Source of the DNA: JACVRW01 sp963746825
GTDB taxonomy: Bacteria > Actinomycetota > Thermoleophilia > Solirubrobacterales > Thermoleophilaceae
Direction of reading: 5' to 3'
Length of the DNA: 64,000 bases
Assembly: GCA_963746825.1 (NCBI GenBank)
Contig: CAVVCU010000012.1
Location: forward strand, 1 to 64,000
A program made the translations under genes and the position numbers. Of this stretch, positions 15,741-25,142 are shown in pieces. Each line of letters starts with the position of its first letter. The first letter of the stretch is position 1. The notes under the pieces were generated by a model. The model did no database searches and was not told the DNA's origin. It worked only from the letters and a program-made list of their open reading frames with translations.

Positions 15741-16415
15741 CTAGATCTCGTCTTCCAGAGCCAGGGTGGCAAGTGTGGCACGGATGCGGGAGTGAACCTC
15801 CTCGGGCGCGCGGGTGCCGTCGAAGCGACGCAGCAGGCCCTTCGCGTCGTACCAGTCGATCAGCGGCGCGGTCTGCTCGTGGTAGACCGCCAGGCGGTTC
15901 TGCACCGTCTCGGGCTTGTCGTCGTCGCGTTGGATCAACTTCGATCCGTCCTGGTCGCAGACTCCCTCGTTCTTGGGCGGGTCGAACTCGAGGTGGTACA
16001 CGTGCTGGTTCTTCACGCACGTGCGCCGGCCCGAAAGGCGGCGAACCACCTCCTCGTCGGGCGCCTCGATCAACAGCACGGCCGTGAGGGTGCGGTCGCG
16101 GTCGGCCAGTGACCCGTCGAGCATCTCGGCCTGCCCGATGGTGCGCGGGAAGCCGTCGAGCAGAAACCCGAAATCGGCCTCGCCGGAGTCGAGTCGCTCG
16201 GCGATCACGTTGCAGATCAGCTCGTCGGGCACGAGCTTGCCGCTGTCCATGAAGCCCTTGGCCTCGCGGCCCAGATCGCTGTCCTGCTCCACCGCCTCGC
16301 GCAGGATGTTCCCGGTCGCGTAGTAGGGCACATCGAAGTCCTCGACCAGTCGCTCGGCCTGGGTCCCCTTCCCGGCCCCGGGCGGGCCGAGCAGGACCAG
16401 GTTGCGTTCCGTCAC
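15741..16415 (-). CDS. adk: adenylate kinase
   Basis: Interconverts ATP + AMP and 2 ADP; 224 residues. P-loop LGPPGAGKGTQAE, AMP-binding YATGNILREAV and LLDGFPRTIGQAE, then a long LID domain. The LID keeps only two cysteines (in RRTCVKNQ and GVCDQDG) with nearby His and Asp, so a canonical four-Cys zinc site is not present. GTG start overlaps the secY stop (GTGA). Confidence 0.95.
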   Translation of the reverse strand: MTERNLVLLGPPGAGKGTQAERLVEDFDVPYYATGNILREAVEQDSDLGREAKGFMDSGKLVPDELICNVIAERLDSGEADFGFLLDGFPRTIGQAEMLDGSLADRDRTLTAVLLIEAPDEEVVRRLSGRRTCVKNQHVYHLEFDPPKNEGVCDQDGSKLIQRDDDKPETVQNRLAVYHEQTAPLIDWYDAKGLLRRFDGTRAPEEVHSRIRATLATLALEDEI

Positions 16416-17680
16416 TTAAGGAAGCCTTCGTAGTTGCGCATCATCAGCTGGGCCTCCAGCTGCTTCATGGTGTCGAGTGCCACGCCCACCACGATCAGGA
16501 TCGAGGTACCGCCGAAGAAGAAGTTGGCGCTCGTCTGGTTGATCAGGATCGTGGGCAGGGCCGCGACCGCGGCCAGATAGAGCGCGCCCGGGAAGGTCAA
16601 CCGCGCGAGAATGCGGTCGAGGTATTCAGCCGTGGGTCTGCCTGGCCTCACCCCCGGGATGAAGCCGCCGTACTTCTTCAGGTTGTCCGCCTGCTCCACC
16701 GGGTTGAAGGTGACCGCGGTGTAGAAGTACGTGAAGACGATGATGAATAAGGACTCGCCCACGATGTAGGCCCAGCCGTTGGGGCTGAAGAAGGCCGACA
16801 GGTCCTGCGCCCAGGGGGTCTGGATGAGCTCGCCCACGGTGGGCGGGAAGGCCATCAGCGAGGCGGCGAAGATCACCGGGATCACGCCGGCCATGTTCAC
16901 GCGCAGCGGCAGGTAGGTGGATCCTCCGCCGGCCATCCGGCGGCCCACCACGCGCTTGGCGTACTGGATCGGGATGCGGCGCTGGCCCTCCTGCATGAAG
17001 ACGATGGCGGCGATGATCGCCAGCGCCATGAAGGGCATCATCACCTTGAACACCTGGTCCGGGTTGTTCCACCACTTGACGATGCCGTCCGGCAGTCCCG
17101 AGGCGATCGAGGCGAAGATCATCAGCGAGATTCCGTTGCCGATGCCGCGCTGGGTGATGAGCTCGCCGAACCACATGAGCAGCACGCAACCCGCGGTGAG
17201 GGTCATGACGATCACGAATACGCGCCCGAAGGTGAAGTTCTCCACCACGGCCGCGCTGCCGCTGGAGAAGGTGCGGAACAGGAAGACGTAGCCGATCGAC
17301 TGTCCGAAGGCGAGCGCCACGGTCAGGTAGCGCGTGTACTGGGTGATCTTCTGCTGCCCGACCTCGCCCTCCTTGCGGAGCTTGTCGAGCTGAGGGATCA
17401 CGACCGTCAGCAGCTGCAGCATGATCGAGGCCGTGATGTACGGCATGATCCCGAGCGCGAAGATCGCGAAGCGCTGCAGGGAGCCGCCCGAGAAGAGGTT
17501 GAGGAAGCCGAGCACGTTGGAGCCGCTGAAGTTCTCGGCGATCTGCTCGACGGCGTCGATGTTGATGCCCGGCGCGGGAATGTAGGCGCCGATGCGGTAC
17601 AGCGCGAGCATTCCCGCGGTGAACGCGAGCTTCTTCCGGATATCGGCTACTCGGAAGGCGTTGAGGAACGTCTTGAGCAC
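16412..17680 (-). CDS. secY: protein translocase subunit SecY
   Basis: Channel-forming subunit of the SecYEG translocon, 422 residues, about ten membrane helices. Conserved start FRVADIRKKLAFTAGMLALYRIGAYIPAPGI, the plug/TM2 region SGGSLQRFAIFALGIMPYITASIM, and the cytoplasmic loop with EGQRRIPIQYAKRVVGRRM. It follows rplO after 12 bases. Its partner SecE is encoded at 49277-49813. Confidence 0.97.
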   Translation of the reverse strand: MLKTFLNAFRVADIRKKLAFTAGMLALYRIGAYIPAPGINIDAVEQIAENFSGSNVLGFLNLFSGGSLQRFAIFALGIMPYITASIMLQLLTVVIPQLDKLRKEGEVGQQKITQYTRYLTVALAFGQSIGYVFLFRTFSSGSAAVVENFTFGRVFVIVMTLTAGCVLLMWFGELITQRGIGNGISLMIFASIASGLPDGIVKWWNNPDQVFKVMMPFMALAIIAAIVFMQEGQRRIPIQYAKRVVGRRMAGGGSTYLPLRVNMAGVIPVIFAASLMAFPPTVGELIQTPWAQDLSAFFSPNGWAYIVGESLFIIVFTYFYTAVTFNPVEQADNLKKYGGFIPGVRPGRPTAEYLDRILARLTFPGALYLAAVAALPTILINQTSANFFFGGTSILIVVGVALDTMKQLEAQLMMRNYEGFLK

Positions 17681-17692
17681 TATCGGCTCCGG

Positions 17693-18184
17693 CTAGTCCT
17701 CGAGGATGTGGCAGGTCCCGCCCGCGGCTTCGATCTTCTCGCGGGCGGTCTTCGAGAAGCCGTGAGCGTGAACGGTCAGCGCCTTGTTGATCTCGCCCTT
17801 CCCCAGCACCTTCACCGGCACGGCGCGCCGCGTGGCGAGGCCCGCCGCCTGCAGCGAGTCGGGCGTAGCCTCGGCGCCGTCGTCGAAACGGGCCTCGAGA
17901 TCGCTCACGTTGACCGGCTGGGTGCGGGTGCGGAACTTCTCGAAGGGCATCGACTTCTTCATGTGCGGCCCGCGCAGCTTGCGCATCCGCATGTGGATCG
18001 GGTTCTGCCCGCCCTCGAAGCGGACGCGCCGCTTGGAGCCCGAGCGCGAGCCCGCGCCCTTGTGGCCGCGACCGGACGTCTTGCCCGTGCCCGAGCCCTC
18101 ACCGCGGCCGACGCGCTTGCGCGGCTTGCGCGAGCCGGGGGCCGGCTTGAGCGAATGGAGGCCGAAGCGGTCTTCGTCAGCCAT
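17693..18184 (-). CDS. rplO: 50S ribosomal protein L15
   Basis: L15, 163 residues. Start MADEDRFGLHSLKPAPGSRK, then KRVGRGEGSGTGKTSGRGHKG, which is the conserved Gly-rich RNA-binding part. The ATG at 18184 overlaps the rpmD stop region by 8 bases. Confidence 0.97.
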   Translation of the reverse strand: MADEDRFGLHSLKPAPGSRKPRKRVGRGEGSGTGKTSGRGHKGAGSRSGSKRRVRFEGGQNPIHMRMRKLRGPHMKKSMPFEKFRTRTQPVNVSDLEARFDDGAEATPDSLQAAGLATRRAVPVKVLGKGEINKALTVHAHGFSKTAREKIEAAGGTCHILED

Positions 18185-18356
18185 CGGAAACCTCAACGAG
18201 ATGGCGCACGGAATGGATCACGCCGCGCACGGTGGGATGGTCGTCGCGCTCGGTGCTGCGGCCGATCTTGCCCAGGCCGAGGGTCTTCAGCGAGGCGCGC
18301 TGCTTGGCGCTCGAGCCGTTGGCGGACTTCACCTGGGTGATGAGCAGAGTGGCCAT
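18177..18356 (-). CDS. rpmD: 50S ribosomal protein L30
   Basis: L30, 59 residues, MATLLITQVKSANGSSAKQ..., LKTLGLGKIGRSTERDDHP, VIHSVRHLVEV: the standard bacterial L30 fold. Its start shares one base with the rpsE stop and its end overlaps rplO by 8 bases, so the three genes are translationally coupled. Confidence 0.96.
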   Translation of the reverse strand: MATLLITQVKSANGSSAKQRASLKTLGLGKIGRSTERDDHPTVRGVIHSVRHLVEVSDG

Positions 18357-18970
18357 CAGGCGGGAGAACGTTCCTCCTCGACCTCCTCGACCACCACGAC
18401 TTCTTCCTCGACCACTTCGTCCAGCTCTGCCGTGGCCTCCGGCGCCGGGTGGTCGATGCCCAGCACCTGGTCGATCGTCAGGCCGCGCAGCTCTGCCACC
18501 TGGCGCGGGTCGCGCAGGTTCTGAAGGGCGTTCATGGTCGCCTTCACGAGGTTGATCGGGTTCTGGCTGCCCAGCGACTTCGACAGGACGTCGCTGATGC
18601 CCGCCAGCTCCAGCACCGCGCGGACGCCGCCGCCGGCGATCACGCCCGTACCGGGCGAGGCCGGCTTGAGCAGTACCCGCGAGGCGGAGTGCACACCGAC
18701 GATCTCGTGGGTGATCGTGGCGCCGTGCATGGGCACCTTGTAGAGCCCCTTGCGCGCGCGCTCGACGCCCTTCTGGATCGCCACGGGCACCTCGTTGGCC
18801 TTGCCGTAACCGATTCCCACCTGGGACTTCTCGTCGCCCACCACGACCAGCGCGGTGAACGAGAAGCGCCGGCCGCCCTTGACCACCTTGGCCACGCGGT
18901 TGATCTCGACGACCCGCTCCTGCAGGTCGGAGCCGCGGTCGCCGCCTCTTGTCCGGTCTCTAGAAGCCAT
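18356..18970 (-). CDS. rpsE: 30S ribosomal protein S5 with acidic C-terminal tail
   Basis: S5, 204 residues, part of the decoding-fidelity region. EINRVAKVVKGGRRFSFTAL, GYGKANEVPVAIQKGVERA and GTGVIAGGGVRAVLELAG are conserved. The last 25 or so residues (ELDEVVEEEVVVVEEVEEE) are strongly acidic and are not part of the common S5 core. Confidence 0.96.
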   Translation of the reverse strand: MASRDRTRGGDRGSDLQERVVEINRVAKVVKGGRRFSFTALVVVGDEKSQVGIGYGKANEVPVAIQKGVERARKGLYKVPMHGATITHEIVGVHSASRVLLKPASPGTGVIAGGGVRAVLELAGISDVLSKSLGSQNPINLVKATMNALQNLRDPRQVAELRGLTIDQVLGIDHPAPEATAELDEVVEEEVVVVEEVEEERSPA

Positions 18971-18997
18971 GCGAACCCTTCACCGTAGCGATAGCCA

Positions 18998-19352
18998 TCA
19001 GAACTTCAGCCCGCCTTCGCGCGCGCCCGTCGGCCAGGGCCTTGACCTTGCCGTGGAAGCGGTAGCCGCCGCGATCGAACACGCATGTCTCGACGCCGGC
19101 CGACTTGGCCCGCTCGGCCAGCAGCTCGCCGGCCCGCTTGGCCTGGTCCATGCGGCCGAGCTCCTTGAGGTCGCCCTCGGTCCAGTTGACCGCGGCCACG
19201 GTGTGTCCCTTGACGTCGTCGATGAGCTGCGCGCCGATGCCCTTGTTGGAACGGAACACCGACAGGCGCGGGCGCTCGGCACTGCCGCGCACCTTGGCGC
19301 GCACGCGCCGCCGGCGGCGCAGCCGGGCCTGGGGCTTCGTCTGCACACTCAT
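18998..19352 (-). CDS. rplR: 50S ribosomal protein L18, with one +1 frameshift near the end
   Basis: L18, 5S rRNA-binding; corrected length 117 residues. ERPRLSVFRSNKGIGAQLIDD and CVFDRGGYRFHGKVKALAD are diagnostic. The annotated frame would then run into rpsE, but one extra G near 19021-19029 (GACGGGC for GACGGC) restores the normal L18 ending DGAREGGLKF and the TGA at 18998. An essential single-copy gene with a lesion argues for an assembly error. Start ATG 19352 overlaps rplF by 4 bases. Confidence 0.9.
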
Positions 19353-19882
19353 GCGCGCTTCCCGACCTTCCGGGCCACGTACTCGCCCTCGTAGCGGATG
19401 CCCTTGCCCTTGTAGGGCTCCGGCGGGCGGCGCTTGCGGATGTTGGCCGCCACCTCGCCCACCGCCTGCTTGGAGATCCCCCGTACGACGATGCGGGTGG
19501 GCATCGGCACCTCGAAGTCGATTCCCTCGGGAGCATCGAGCTCGACCGGATGGGAGTAGCCGAGCGCGAGCACCAGCTTGCGCCCCTGCAGCTGCGCGCG
19601 ATAGCCGACGCCCTGAATCTCCAGGCGCTTCTCGTAGCCGTTGGTCACGCCCTCGACCATGTTGAAGATGAGGCTGCGCGTGAGCCCGTGCAGCGCGCGA
19701 TGCTCGCCGCGGTCGGTGGGGCGCGTGACGACGATCTCGCCGTTCTGCTGCTCCACGCCGATCTCGCGCGAGACGCGCTCGGCGAGCTGGCCCTTGGGCC
19801 CCTTCACCGAGACCAGCTCGGGCTCGATGGTGATCTCCACGCCGTCGGGCACGGCCACCGGCTGCTTTCCGATGCGCGACAT
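19349..19882 (-). CDS. rplF: 50S ribosomal protein L6
   Basis: L6, 177 residues, near the factor-binding site. MSRIGKQPVAVPDGVEITI at the start and EPYKGKGIRYEGEYVARKVGK at the end are conserved. It follows rpsH after 2 bases and overlaps rplR by 4 bases. Confidence 0.97.
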   Translation of the reverse strand: MSRIGKQPVAVPDGVEITIEPELVSVKGPKGQLAERVSREIGVEQQNGEIVVTRPTDRGEHRALHGLTRSLIFNMVEGVTNGYEKRLEIQGVGYRAQLQGRKLVLALGYSHPVELDAPEGIDFEVPMPTRIVVRGISKQAVGEVAANIRKRRPPEPYKGKGIRYEGEYVARKVGKRA

Positions 19883-19884
19883 CG

Positions 19885-20280
19885 CTACCAGACCCTCGCC
19901 ACGAGCTCTCCGCCCACACCGGCGCGGCGCGCGTCGTGGCCGGTCATGACCCCGCTGGAGGTGGAGATGATCGCGGTGCCCATCCCGCCGTAGATCCGCG
20001 GCACCTTGCCGGCGGACACGTACTCGCGCCGGCCGGGCTTTGAGATCCGCTCGATGCCCAGGATCACCGGCTTGCGGTCCTCGGTGTACTTGAGCGTCAC
20101 CCGCAGGGTGCGCCCCACGCGCCCGGGCTCGACCTCGTAGCTCTCGACGTAGCCCTGCTCGGTGAGGATGCGCGCCAGCTCGGTCTTGAAGGTCGAGGCG
20201 GGCATCTCCACGGCGTCGTGGTCGGCGCGCAGGCCGTTGCGGATGCGGGTGAGGAAATCGGCGATCGGGTCGGTCTGCAT
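19885..20280 (-). CDS. rpsH: 30S ribosomal protein S8
   Basis: S8, 131 residues, central domain assembly protein. MQTDPIADFLTRIRNGLRA and the C-terminal STSSGVMTGHDARRAGVGGELV are diagnostic. In other bacteria S8 represses the spc operon; no S8-site mimic was searched for here. Confidence 0.97.
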   Translation of the reverse strand: MQTDPIADFLTRIRNGLRADHDAVEMPASTFKTELARILTEQGYVESYEVEPGRVGRTLRVTLKYTEDRKPVILGIERISKPGRREYVSAGKVPRIYGGMGTAIISTSSGVMTGHDARRAGVGGELVARVW

Positions 20281-20282
20281 CG

Positions 20283-20468
20283 CTACCAGCTCGACTTGGT
20301 GAGCCCGGGGATCATGCCCTCGTGGGCGATCTCCCGGAGGCAGATGCGGCACAGCCCGAACTTGCGCATGTACGCGCGTGGGCGCCCGCACCGGCGGCAC
20401 CGGTTGTAGTTGCGCGTCTTGTACTTGGACCCGCGCTGCTGGCGGACCTTCTGTGAAGTCTTTGCCAT
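20283..20468 (-). CDS. rpsN: 30S ribosomal protein S14, type Z (zinc ribbon)
   Basis: Short S14 of 61 residues: MAKTSQKVRQQRGSKYKTRN then CRRCGRPRAYMRKFGLCRIC. Two CxxC pairs make this the zinc-binding form. It lies between rplE and rpsH with 0-2 base gaps. Confidence 0.96.
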   Translation of the reverse strand: MAKTSQKVRQQRGSKYKTRNYNRCRRCGRPRAYMRKFGLCRICLREIAHEGMIPGLTKSSW

Positions 20469-21227
20469 CTACTCCTGAGCCTCTTCGCTCTCTTCTGCGT
20501 CGTCGTCGGTCGGGGTGGGGGCCTCGTAGGCCTCCGGGTTCTCCTCCTTGAGCTCCTCGTAGGCCTTCTCCTCGGCTTCCGCCTTGGCGTGGGCCTCCTC
20601 GAGGCGCTCCTCCTCGGCCGCCTGCTCCTCCGGGTCGGCCTCCTGGCCGGGCGCTCCCTGGGGAGAGAAGGGCATGCCGAGCTCCCGCAGGAGAGCATAG
20701 GCCTCCTCGTCGGTTTTGGCCGAGGTGGTGATCGTCACGTCCAGTCCGCGCACCTGATCGATGGCGTCGTAGTCGATCTCCGGGAAGATGATCTGCTCGC
20801 GGACGCCCATCGAGTAGTTGCCGCGGCCGTCGAACGAGCGCGCGTTGAGGCCGCGGAAGTCGCGGATACGCGGGATCGCGATCGAGGTGAGGCGATCGAG
20901 GAACTCCCACATGTAGGCCCGGCGCAGCGTGACGCTCACGCCCACGGGCATGCCGTCGCGCAGCTTGAAGTTGGCGATCGACTTGCGCGCGCGGCGCGTA
21001 TTGGGCCGCAGCCCGGCGATCGTGGCCAGCTGCTCGGTGGCGGCGTCGAGCATGTTGGAGTCCTGCTTCGCCTCGCCCACGCCCATGTTGAGCGTGATCT
21101 TCTCGAGGCGAGGCACCTCCATCACCGACGCGTAGCCGAAGCGCTTCTGCAGGTTGCCGCGGATCTCCGACTCGTAGCGCCGCTTGAGCCGCGGGGGAGT
21201 TGGCGGGGCCTGGGCGGTGGCTTCCAT
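20469..21227 (-). CDS. rplE: 50S ribosomal protein L5 with acidic C-terminal extension
   Basis: L5, 252 residues against about 180 in most bacteria; binds 5S rRNA. Core motifs: MEVPRLEKITLNMGVGEAK, LRDGMPVGVSVTLR, GNYSMGVREQIIFPEIDYD and the end of the core ALLRELGMPFS. After this come about 60 residues rich in Glu, Asp and Ala (EEQAAEEERLEEAHAKAEAE), likely a helical acidic tail absent from standard L5. Confidence 0.96.
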   Translation of the reverse strand: MEATAQAPPTPPRLKRRYESEIRGNLQKRFGYASVMEVPRLEKITLNMGVGEAKQDSNMLDAATEQLATIAGLRPNTRRARKSIANFKLRDGMPVGVSVTLRRAYMWEFLDRLTSIAIPRIRDFRGLNARSFDGRGNYSMGVREQIIFPEIDYDAIDQVRGLDVTITTSAKTDEEAYALLRELGMPFSPQGAPGQEADPEEQAAEEERLEEAHAKAEAEEKAYEELKEENPEAYEAPTPTDDDAEESEEAQE

Positions 21228-21559
21228 CAGTCGATCTCCTTGCCCGACTTCTTGGCCACGCGCACGCGCCGGCCGCCCTCGCGCTTGATGCCGACGCGGC
21301 TGGGCTCGCCGGAGTCCGGATCGATCAGCATCACGTTGGACACGTGGATCGGGCCCTCCATCTCGACGATCCCGCCGAGCTCCTGGGCCCGCTGGGTGTC
21401 GCGCAGCGAACGCGGCTTGGTGTGGCGCTTGATGATGTTCGCGCCCTCCACGAAGACCTTGTGCTTCTTGGGGTCGGTGCGCAGCACGCGACCGGTCTTG
21501 CCCTTGTCCTTGCCCGCGATGATGCGCACGGTGTCGTCCTGGCGGATCCTGAGCGCCAT
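21227..21559 (-). CDS. rplX: 50S ribosomal protein L24
   Basis: L24, 110 residues, an early assembly initiator. KOW motif VRIIAGKDKGKTGRVLRTDPKKHKV, then HTKPRSLRDTQRAQELGGIVEMEGPIHVSNVMLID. Its stop region shares one base with rplE start. Confidence 0.97.
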   Translation of the reverse strand: MALRIRQDDTVRIIAGKDKGKTGRVLRTDPKKHKVFVEGANIIKRHTKPRSLRDTQRAQELGGIVEMEGPIHVSNVMLIDPDSGEPSRVGIKREGGRRVRVAKKSGKEID

Positions 21560-21562
21560 GAG

Positions 21563-21934
21563 CTAGAGCACCTCCGGGGCGAGGGAGACGATCCTCATGA
21601 AGTTGCGGTCGCGCAGCTCGCGGGCCACCGGGCCGAAGATGCGGGTGCCGCGCGGGCTGTTGTTGGCGGCGTCGATCAGCACCACCGCGTTCTCGTCGAA
21701 GGCGATGTAGGTGCCGTCGTCGCGGCCGAACTGCTTCTTGGTCCGCACCACCACCGCGGTCACCACCTCGCCCTTCTTGACCGAGCCGTGCGGAATCGCC
21801 GTCTTGACCGTGGCGACGATGGTGTCGCCGACCCCCGCGTAGCGGCGGTGCGACCCACCGCGAACGCGAATGCAGAGCACTTCACGCGCGCCGGTGTTGT
21901 CGGCGACCTTGAGCCTGGACTCCTGCTGAATCAT
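21563..21934 (-). CDS. rplN: 50S ribosomal protein L14
   Basis: L14, 123 residues: MIQQESRLKVADNTGAREVLCIRV, and the end GPVARELRDRNFMRIVSLAPEVL. Highly conserved; no anomaly. Five bases after rpsQ. Confidence 0.98.
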   Translation of the reverse strand: MIQQESRLKVADNTGAREVLCIRVRGGSHRRYAGVGDTIVATVKTAIPHGSVKKGEVVTAVVVRTKKQFGRDDGTYIAFDENAVVLIDAANNSPRGTRIFGPVARELRDRNFMRIVSLAPEVL

Positions 21935-21939
21935 TTGCG

Positions 21940-22604
21940 CTAACGAGCCCTCTCCAGGACTTCGACCAGCCGCCAGCGCTTGGTGCGGCTGAGCGGACGG
22001 CTCTCGATCACGCGCACGGTGTCGCCGATGTGGGCCTCGTTGCCCTCGTCGTGCACGGCCAGCGTGGAGCTGGTGCGGACGATCTTCTTGTAGGTGCGGT
22101 GCTGGCGCGCGACGTCGATCCGAACGGTGATCGTCTTGTTGGCACGGTCGGACACCACCACGCCCTGGCGCGTCTTCAGGCGACCGGTCTCCCGCGGCTC
22201 GGGCGCGGGGGCCTCGGCGCGCGGCGCAGAGCGCCGGCGCTCGCGCTCCTTCACGCGGTAGGCACGCCGGTGACGCGCCTTCACGGCACGCTGCTCAGCG
22301 CGCTCCTGGGCGCGCTCCTCGACAGAGCGCGGCGGGCGGGCCTCGCCGGTATGCACTGAGCGCTCGGCCTTGCGCCGCTCCTTCGGAGCGAGCTGCTCCT
22401 CCGGCTCGGCCGGCTCCGCGGCGGCGGCAGGGGCCGGCGCGGGGGCGGGAGCCTCCTCGGCGGGAGCCTCAGCCGCCTCCTCGCGGGAGCTTCTGCCGCC
22501 TCCTCGGCGGGAGCTTCTGCCGCCTCCTCAGCGGGAGCTTCGGTCACCGCCTCCTCGGGCGGCGTCTCCGGCGTCTCGTTCTCGTTCTCTTCGTTCTCAG
22601 CCAT
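21940..22604 (-). CDS. rpsQ: 30S ribosomal protein S17 with long N-terminal extension; one -1 frameshift in the extension
   Basis: The S17 core is the last 80 residues (GRLKTRQGVVVSDRANKTITVRI ... HIGDTVRVIESRPLSRTKRW). Upstream, coding continues to an ATG at 22604 that overlaps rpmC by 8 bases: MAENEENENETPETPPEEAV, then repeats of EAPAEEAA, then a basic stretch (RAYRVKERERRR). One base is missing near 22493 within the repeat (CCCGCGAGG where other units have CCCGCCGAGG), which splits the reading. Corrected length is about 221 residues, more than twice the usual size. The extension is probably disordered. Confidence 0.82.
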
Positions 22605-22824
22605 TTCGTCTCTGTCTGCGTATCTCTGTCTCGATGTCTATGCCGCGCTGGCGCGCGATGGTCAGCGCGCGAGCGAGGTCCTGCTTGGACTGCCGCAGCC
22701 GCGCGGTGTTCTCGAGCTGCCCGGTCGCGTGCTGGAAGCGCAGGTTGAACACTTCCTTGCGCGCGTTGTCGGCCAGCTCCACGAGCTGCGCGTCCTCGAG
22801 GTTATGCACCTCGACCGCCTTCAT
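22597..22824 (-). CDS. rpmC: 50S ribosomal protein L29
   Basis: L29, 75 residues, around the tunnel exit: VEVHNLEDAQLVELADNARKEVFNLRFQHATGQLENTARLR. ATG 22824 overlaps the rplP stop (ATGA) and the end overlaps the extended rpsQ by 8 bases. Confidence 0.96.
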   Translation of the reverse strand: MKAVEVHNLEDAQLVELADNARKEVFNLRFQHATGQLENTARLRQSKQDLARALTIARQRGIDIETEIRRQRRNG

Positions 22825-23242
22825 CACTGACCGGCCCCCTCGCGCGCGACGAACTTCGTCTTCACCGGGAGCTTGTGGCCGGCCAGGCGCATCGCCTCGC
22901 GGGCCAGCGGCTCCGGCACGCCGGAGAGCTCGAACATCACGCGGCCGGGCTTGACCACGGCCACCCAGCCCTCGGGCGAGCCCTTGCCGGAGCCCATCCG
23001 GGTCTCGGCCGGCTTCTGGGTGAAGGGCTTGTCGGGGAAGATGTTGATCCAGACCTTGCCGCCGCGCTTGATCTTGCGGGTCATCGCGATACGGGCAGCC
23101 TCGATCTGGCGGTTGGTCACCCAGCCGCGCTCGACCGCCTTGAGCCCGTACTCGCCGAACTCCACGCGCGTGCCGCCCTTGGCGTTGCCGCGCATGCGTC
23201 CACGGTGCTCCTTGCGCCACTTGACTCGCTTGGGCTGCAGCA

Positions 23243-23243
<1 letters not shown>
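22824..23243 (-). CDS. rplP: 50S ribosomal protein L16
   Basis: L16, 139 residues, peptidyl-transferase-centre neighbour: MLQPKRVKWRKEHRGRMRG, RQIEAARIAMTRKIKRGGKVWI, GSGKGSPEGWVAVVKPGRVMFEL. Overlaps rpsC by one base. Confidence 0.98.
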
Positions 23244-24076
<833 letters not shown>

Positions 24077-24078
24077 GG

Positions 24079-24867
24079 CTAGCTCCCGTTGCGCTGTGTC
24101 GTGGTCAATTCGATGGTCATGTGGCTCGTGCGCTTGTTGATCTTGGTCGCGCGCCCGAGGGCCCGGGGCCGAAAGCGCTTGATGGTGGGGCCCTCGTCGA
24201 CGAAGGCCTTGAAGATCCGCAGCTCGTCCGGCCCCAGCTCGTAGGCGGACTCGGCGTTGGCGACGGCCGAGTTCAGGACCTTGAGGATGTCGTCCGCCAC
24301 GGCCCGGGGCGCGTGATTGAGGATAGCTCGCGCCTGCTCGACCTCCTTGCCGCGGATGTGGTCCATCACCAGGCGAGCCTTGCGCGGCGCGCTGCGCACG
24401 TACTTGGAGCGCGCGCGGACGATGAGATCGCCATCGGGGCGCGGCGGCGCGTCGCGGCGGCGCCCGGTGCCGGTCGAGGTCTCGGCCGAGCCGCGGCGGC
24501 GCCCCTTCTGCTTCGGTGGAGAGGTCTCCGCGGCTGGCCGGCGGCCTCGGACACGTCATCGGCCTTCTCCACCTCGTCGGCGCTGGGCTCGTCAGCCGGC
24601 TCCTCCGGCGGAACGACCTCCTCGGCCACGCCGTCGTCGGGCACGGCCTCGTCGGGCGATCTCCGCGACGGGCTCCGCGCTCTCGCCGCGCGGCGCGCGC
24701 ACGTTGTCCTTCTGGGCGACGTCGTCGTCGGCCAGGCGCGCCACCAGCTCGGCCTTGGTGCCGCTCTTGGGAAGGCCGCGGGCCTCGAGCTCGTCCTTGA
24801 GCTCGTCGACCTTGAGCGACTCCCAGCCGCCCTCCGGGGGCGGCGTCATCTGGTCCGGCGGCGTCAT
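24079..24867 (-). CDS. rplV: 50S ribosomal protein L22 fused to an N-terminal SAP domain; two compensating frameshifts in the linker
   Basis: The C-terminal about 115 residues are L22 (ARSKYVRSAPRKARLVMDHIRG ... NKRTSHMTIEL). The same frame starts at ATG 24867, overlapping the rpsS stop (ATGA), with MTPPDQMTPPPEGGWESLKV and a SAP-type helix-turn-helix ELEARGLPKSGTKAELV. The linker is open in another frame (VPDDGVAEEVVPPEEPADEP) between an extra base near 24653-24659 and a missing base near 24533-24543; the two cancel. A basic patch (KQKGRRRG) joins the linker to L22. If the indels are assembly errors, the protein is about 262 residues. Alternatively a separate SAP peptide precedes L22, but no good internal start is seen before ARSKYV. 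Confidence 0.75.
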
Positions 24868-25142
24868 CGCATTCGCACCCTGTCGCTGCCGGCGTGGCCG
24901 CGGAAGATCCGCGTGGGCGCGAACTCACCCAGCTTGTGGCCGACCATCGACTCGGAGATGAACACGGGCACGTGCTTGCGACCGTCGTGCACGGCGATGG
25001 TGTGCCCCACCATCTCGGGGAAGATCGTCGAGGTCCGCGACCAGGTCTTGACCATCTGCCGGTTGCCCGATTCGTTCATGGCCTCGATGCGCCCAATGAG
25101 ACGCTCCTCGATCCACGGGCCCTTCTTGGATGAACGGGACAT
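24864..25142 (-). CDS. rpsS: 30S ribosomal protein S19
   Basis: S19, 92 residues: MSRSSKKGPWIEERLIGRIEA, TWSRTSTIFPEMVGHTIAVHDGRKHVPVFI, MVGHKLGEFAPTR. Directly abuts rplB and overlaps rplV by 4 bases. Confidence 0.98.
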   Translation of the reverse strand: MSRSSKKGPWIEERLIGRIEAMNESGNRQMVKTWSRTSTIFPEMVGHTIAVHDGRKHVPVFISESMVGHKLGEFAPTRIFRGHAGSDRVRMR

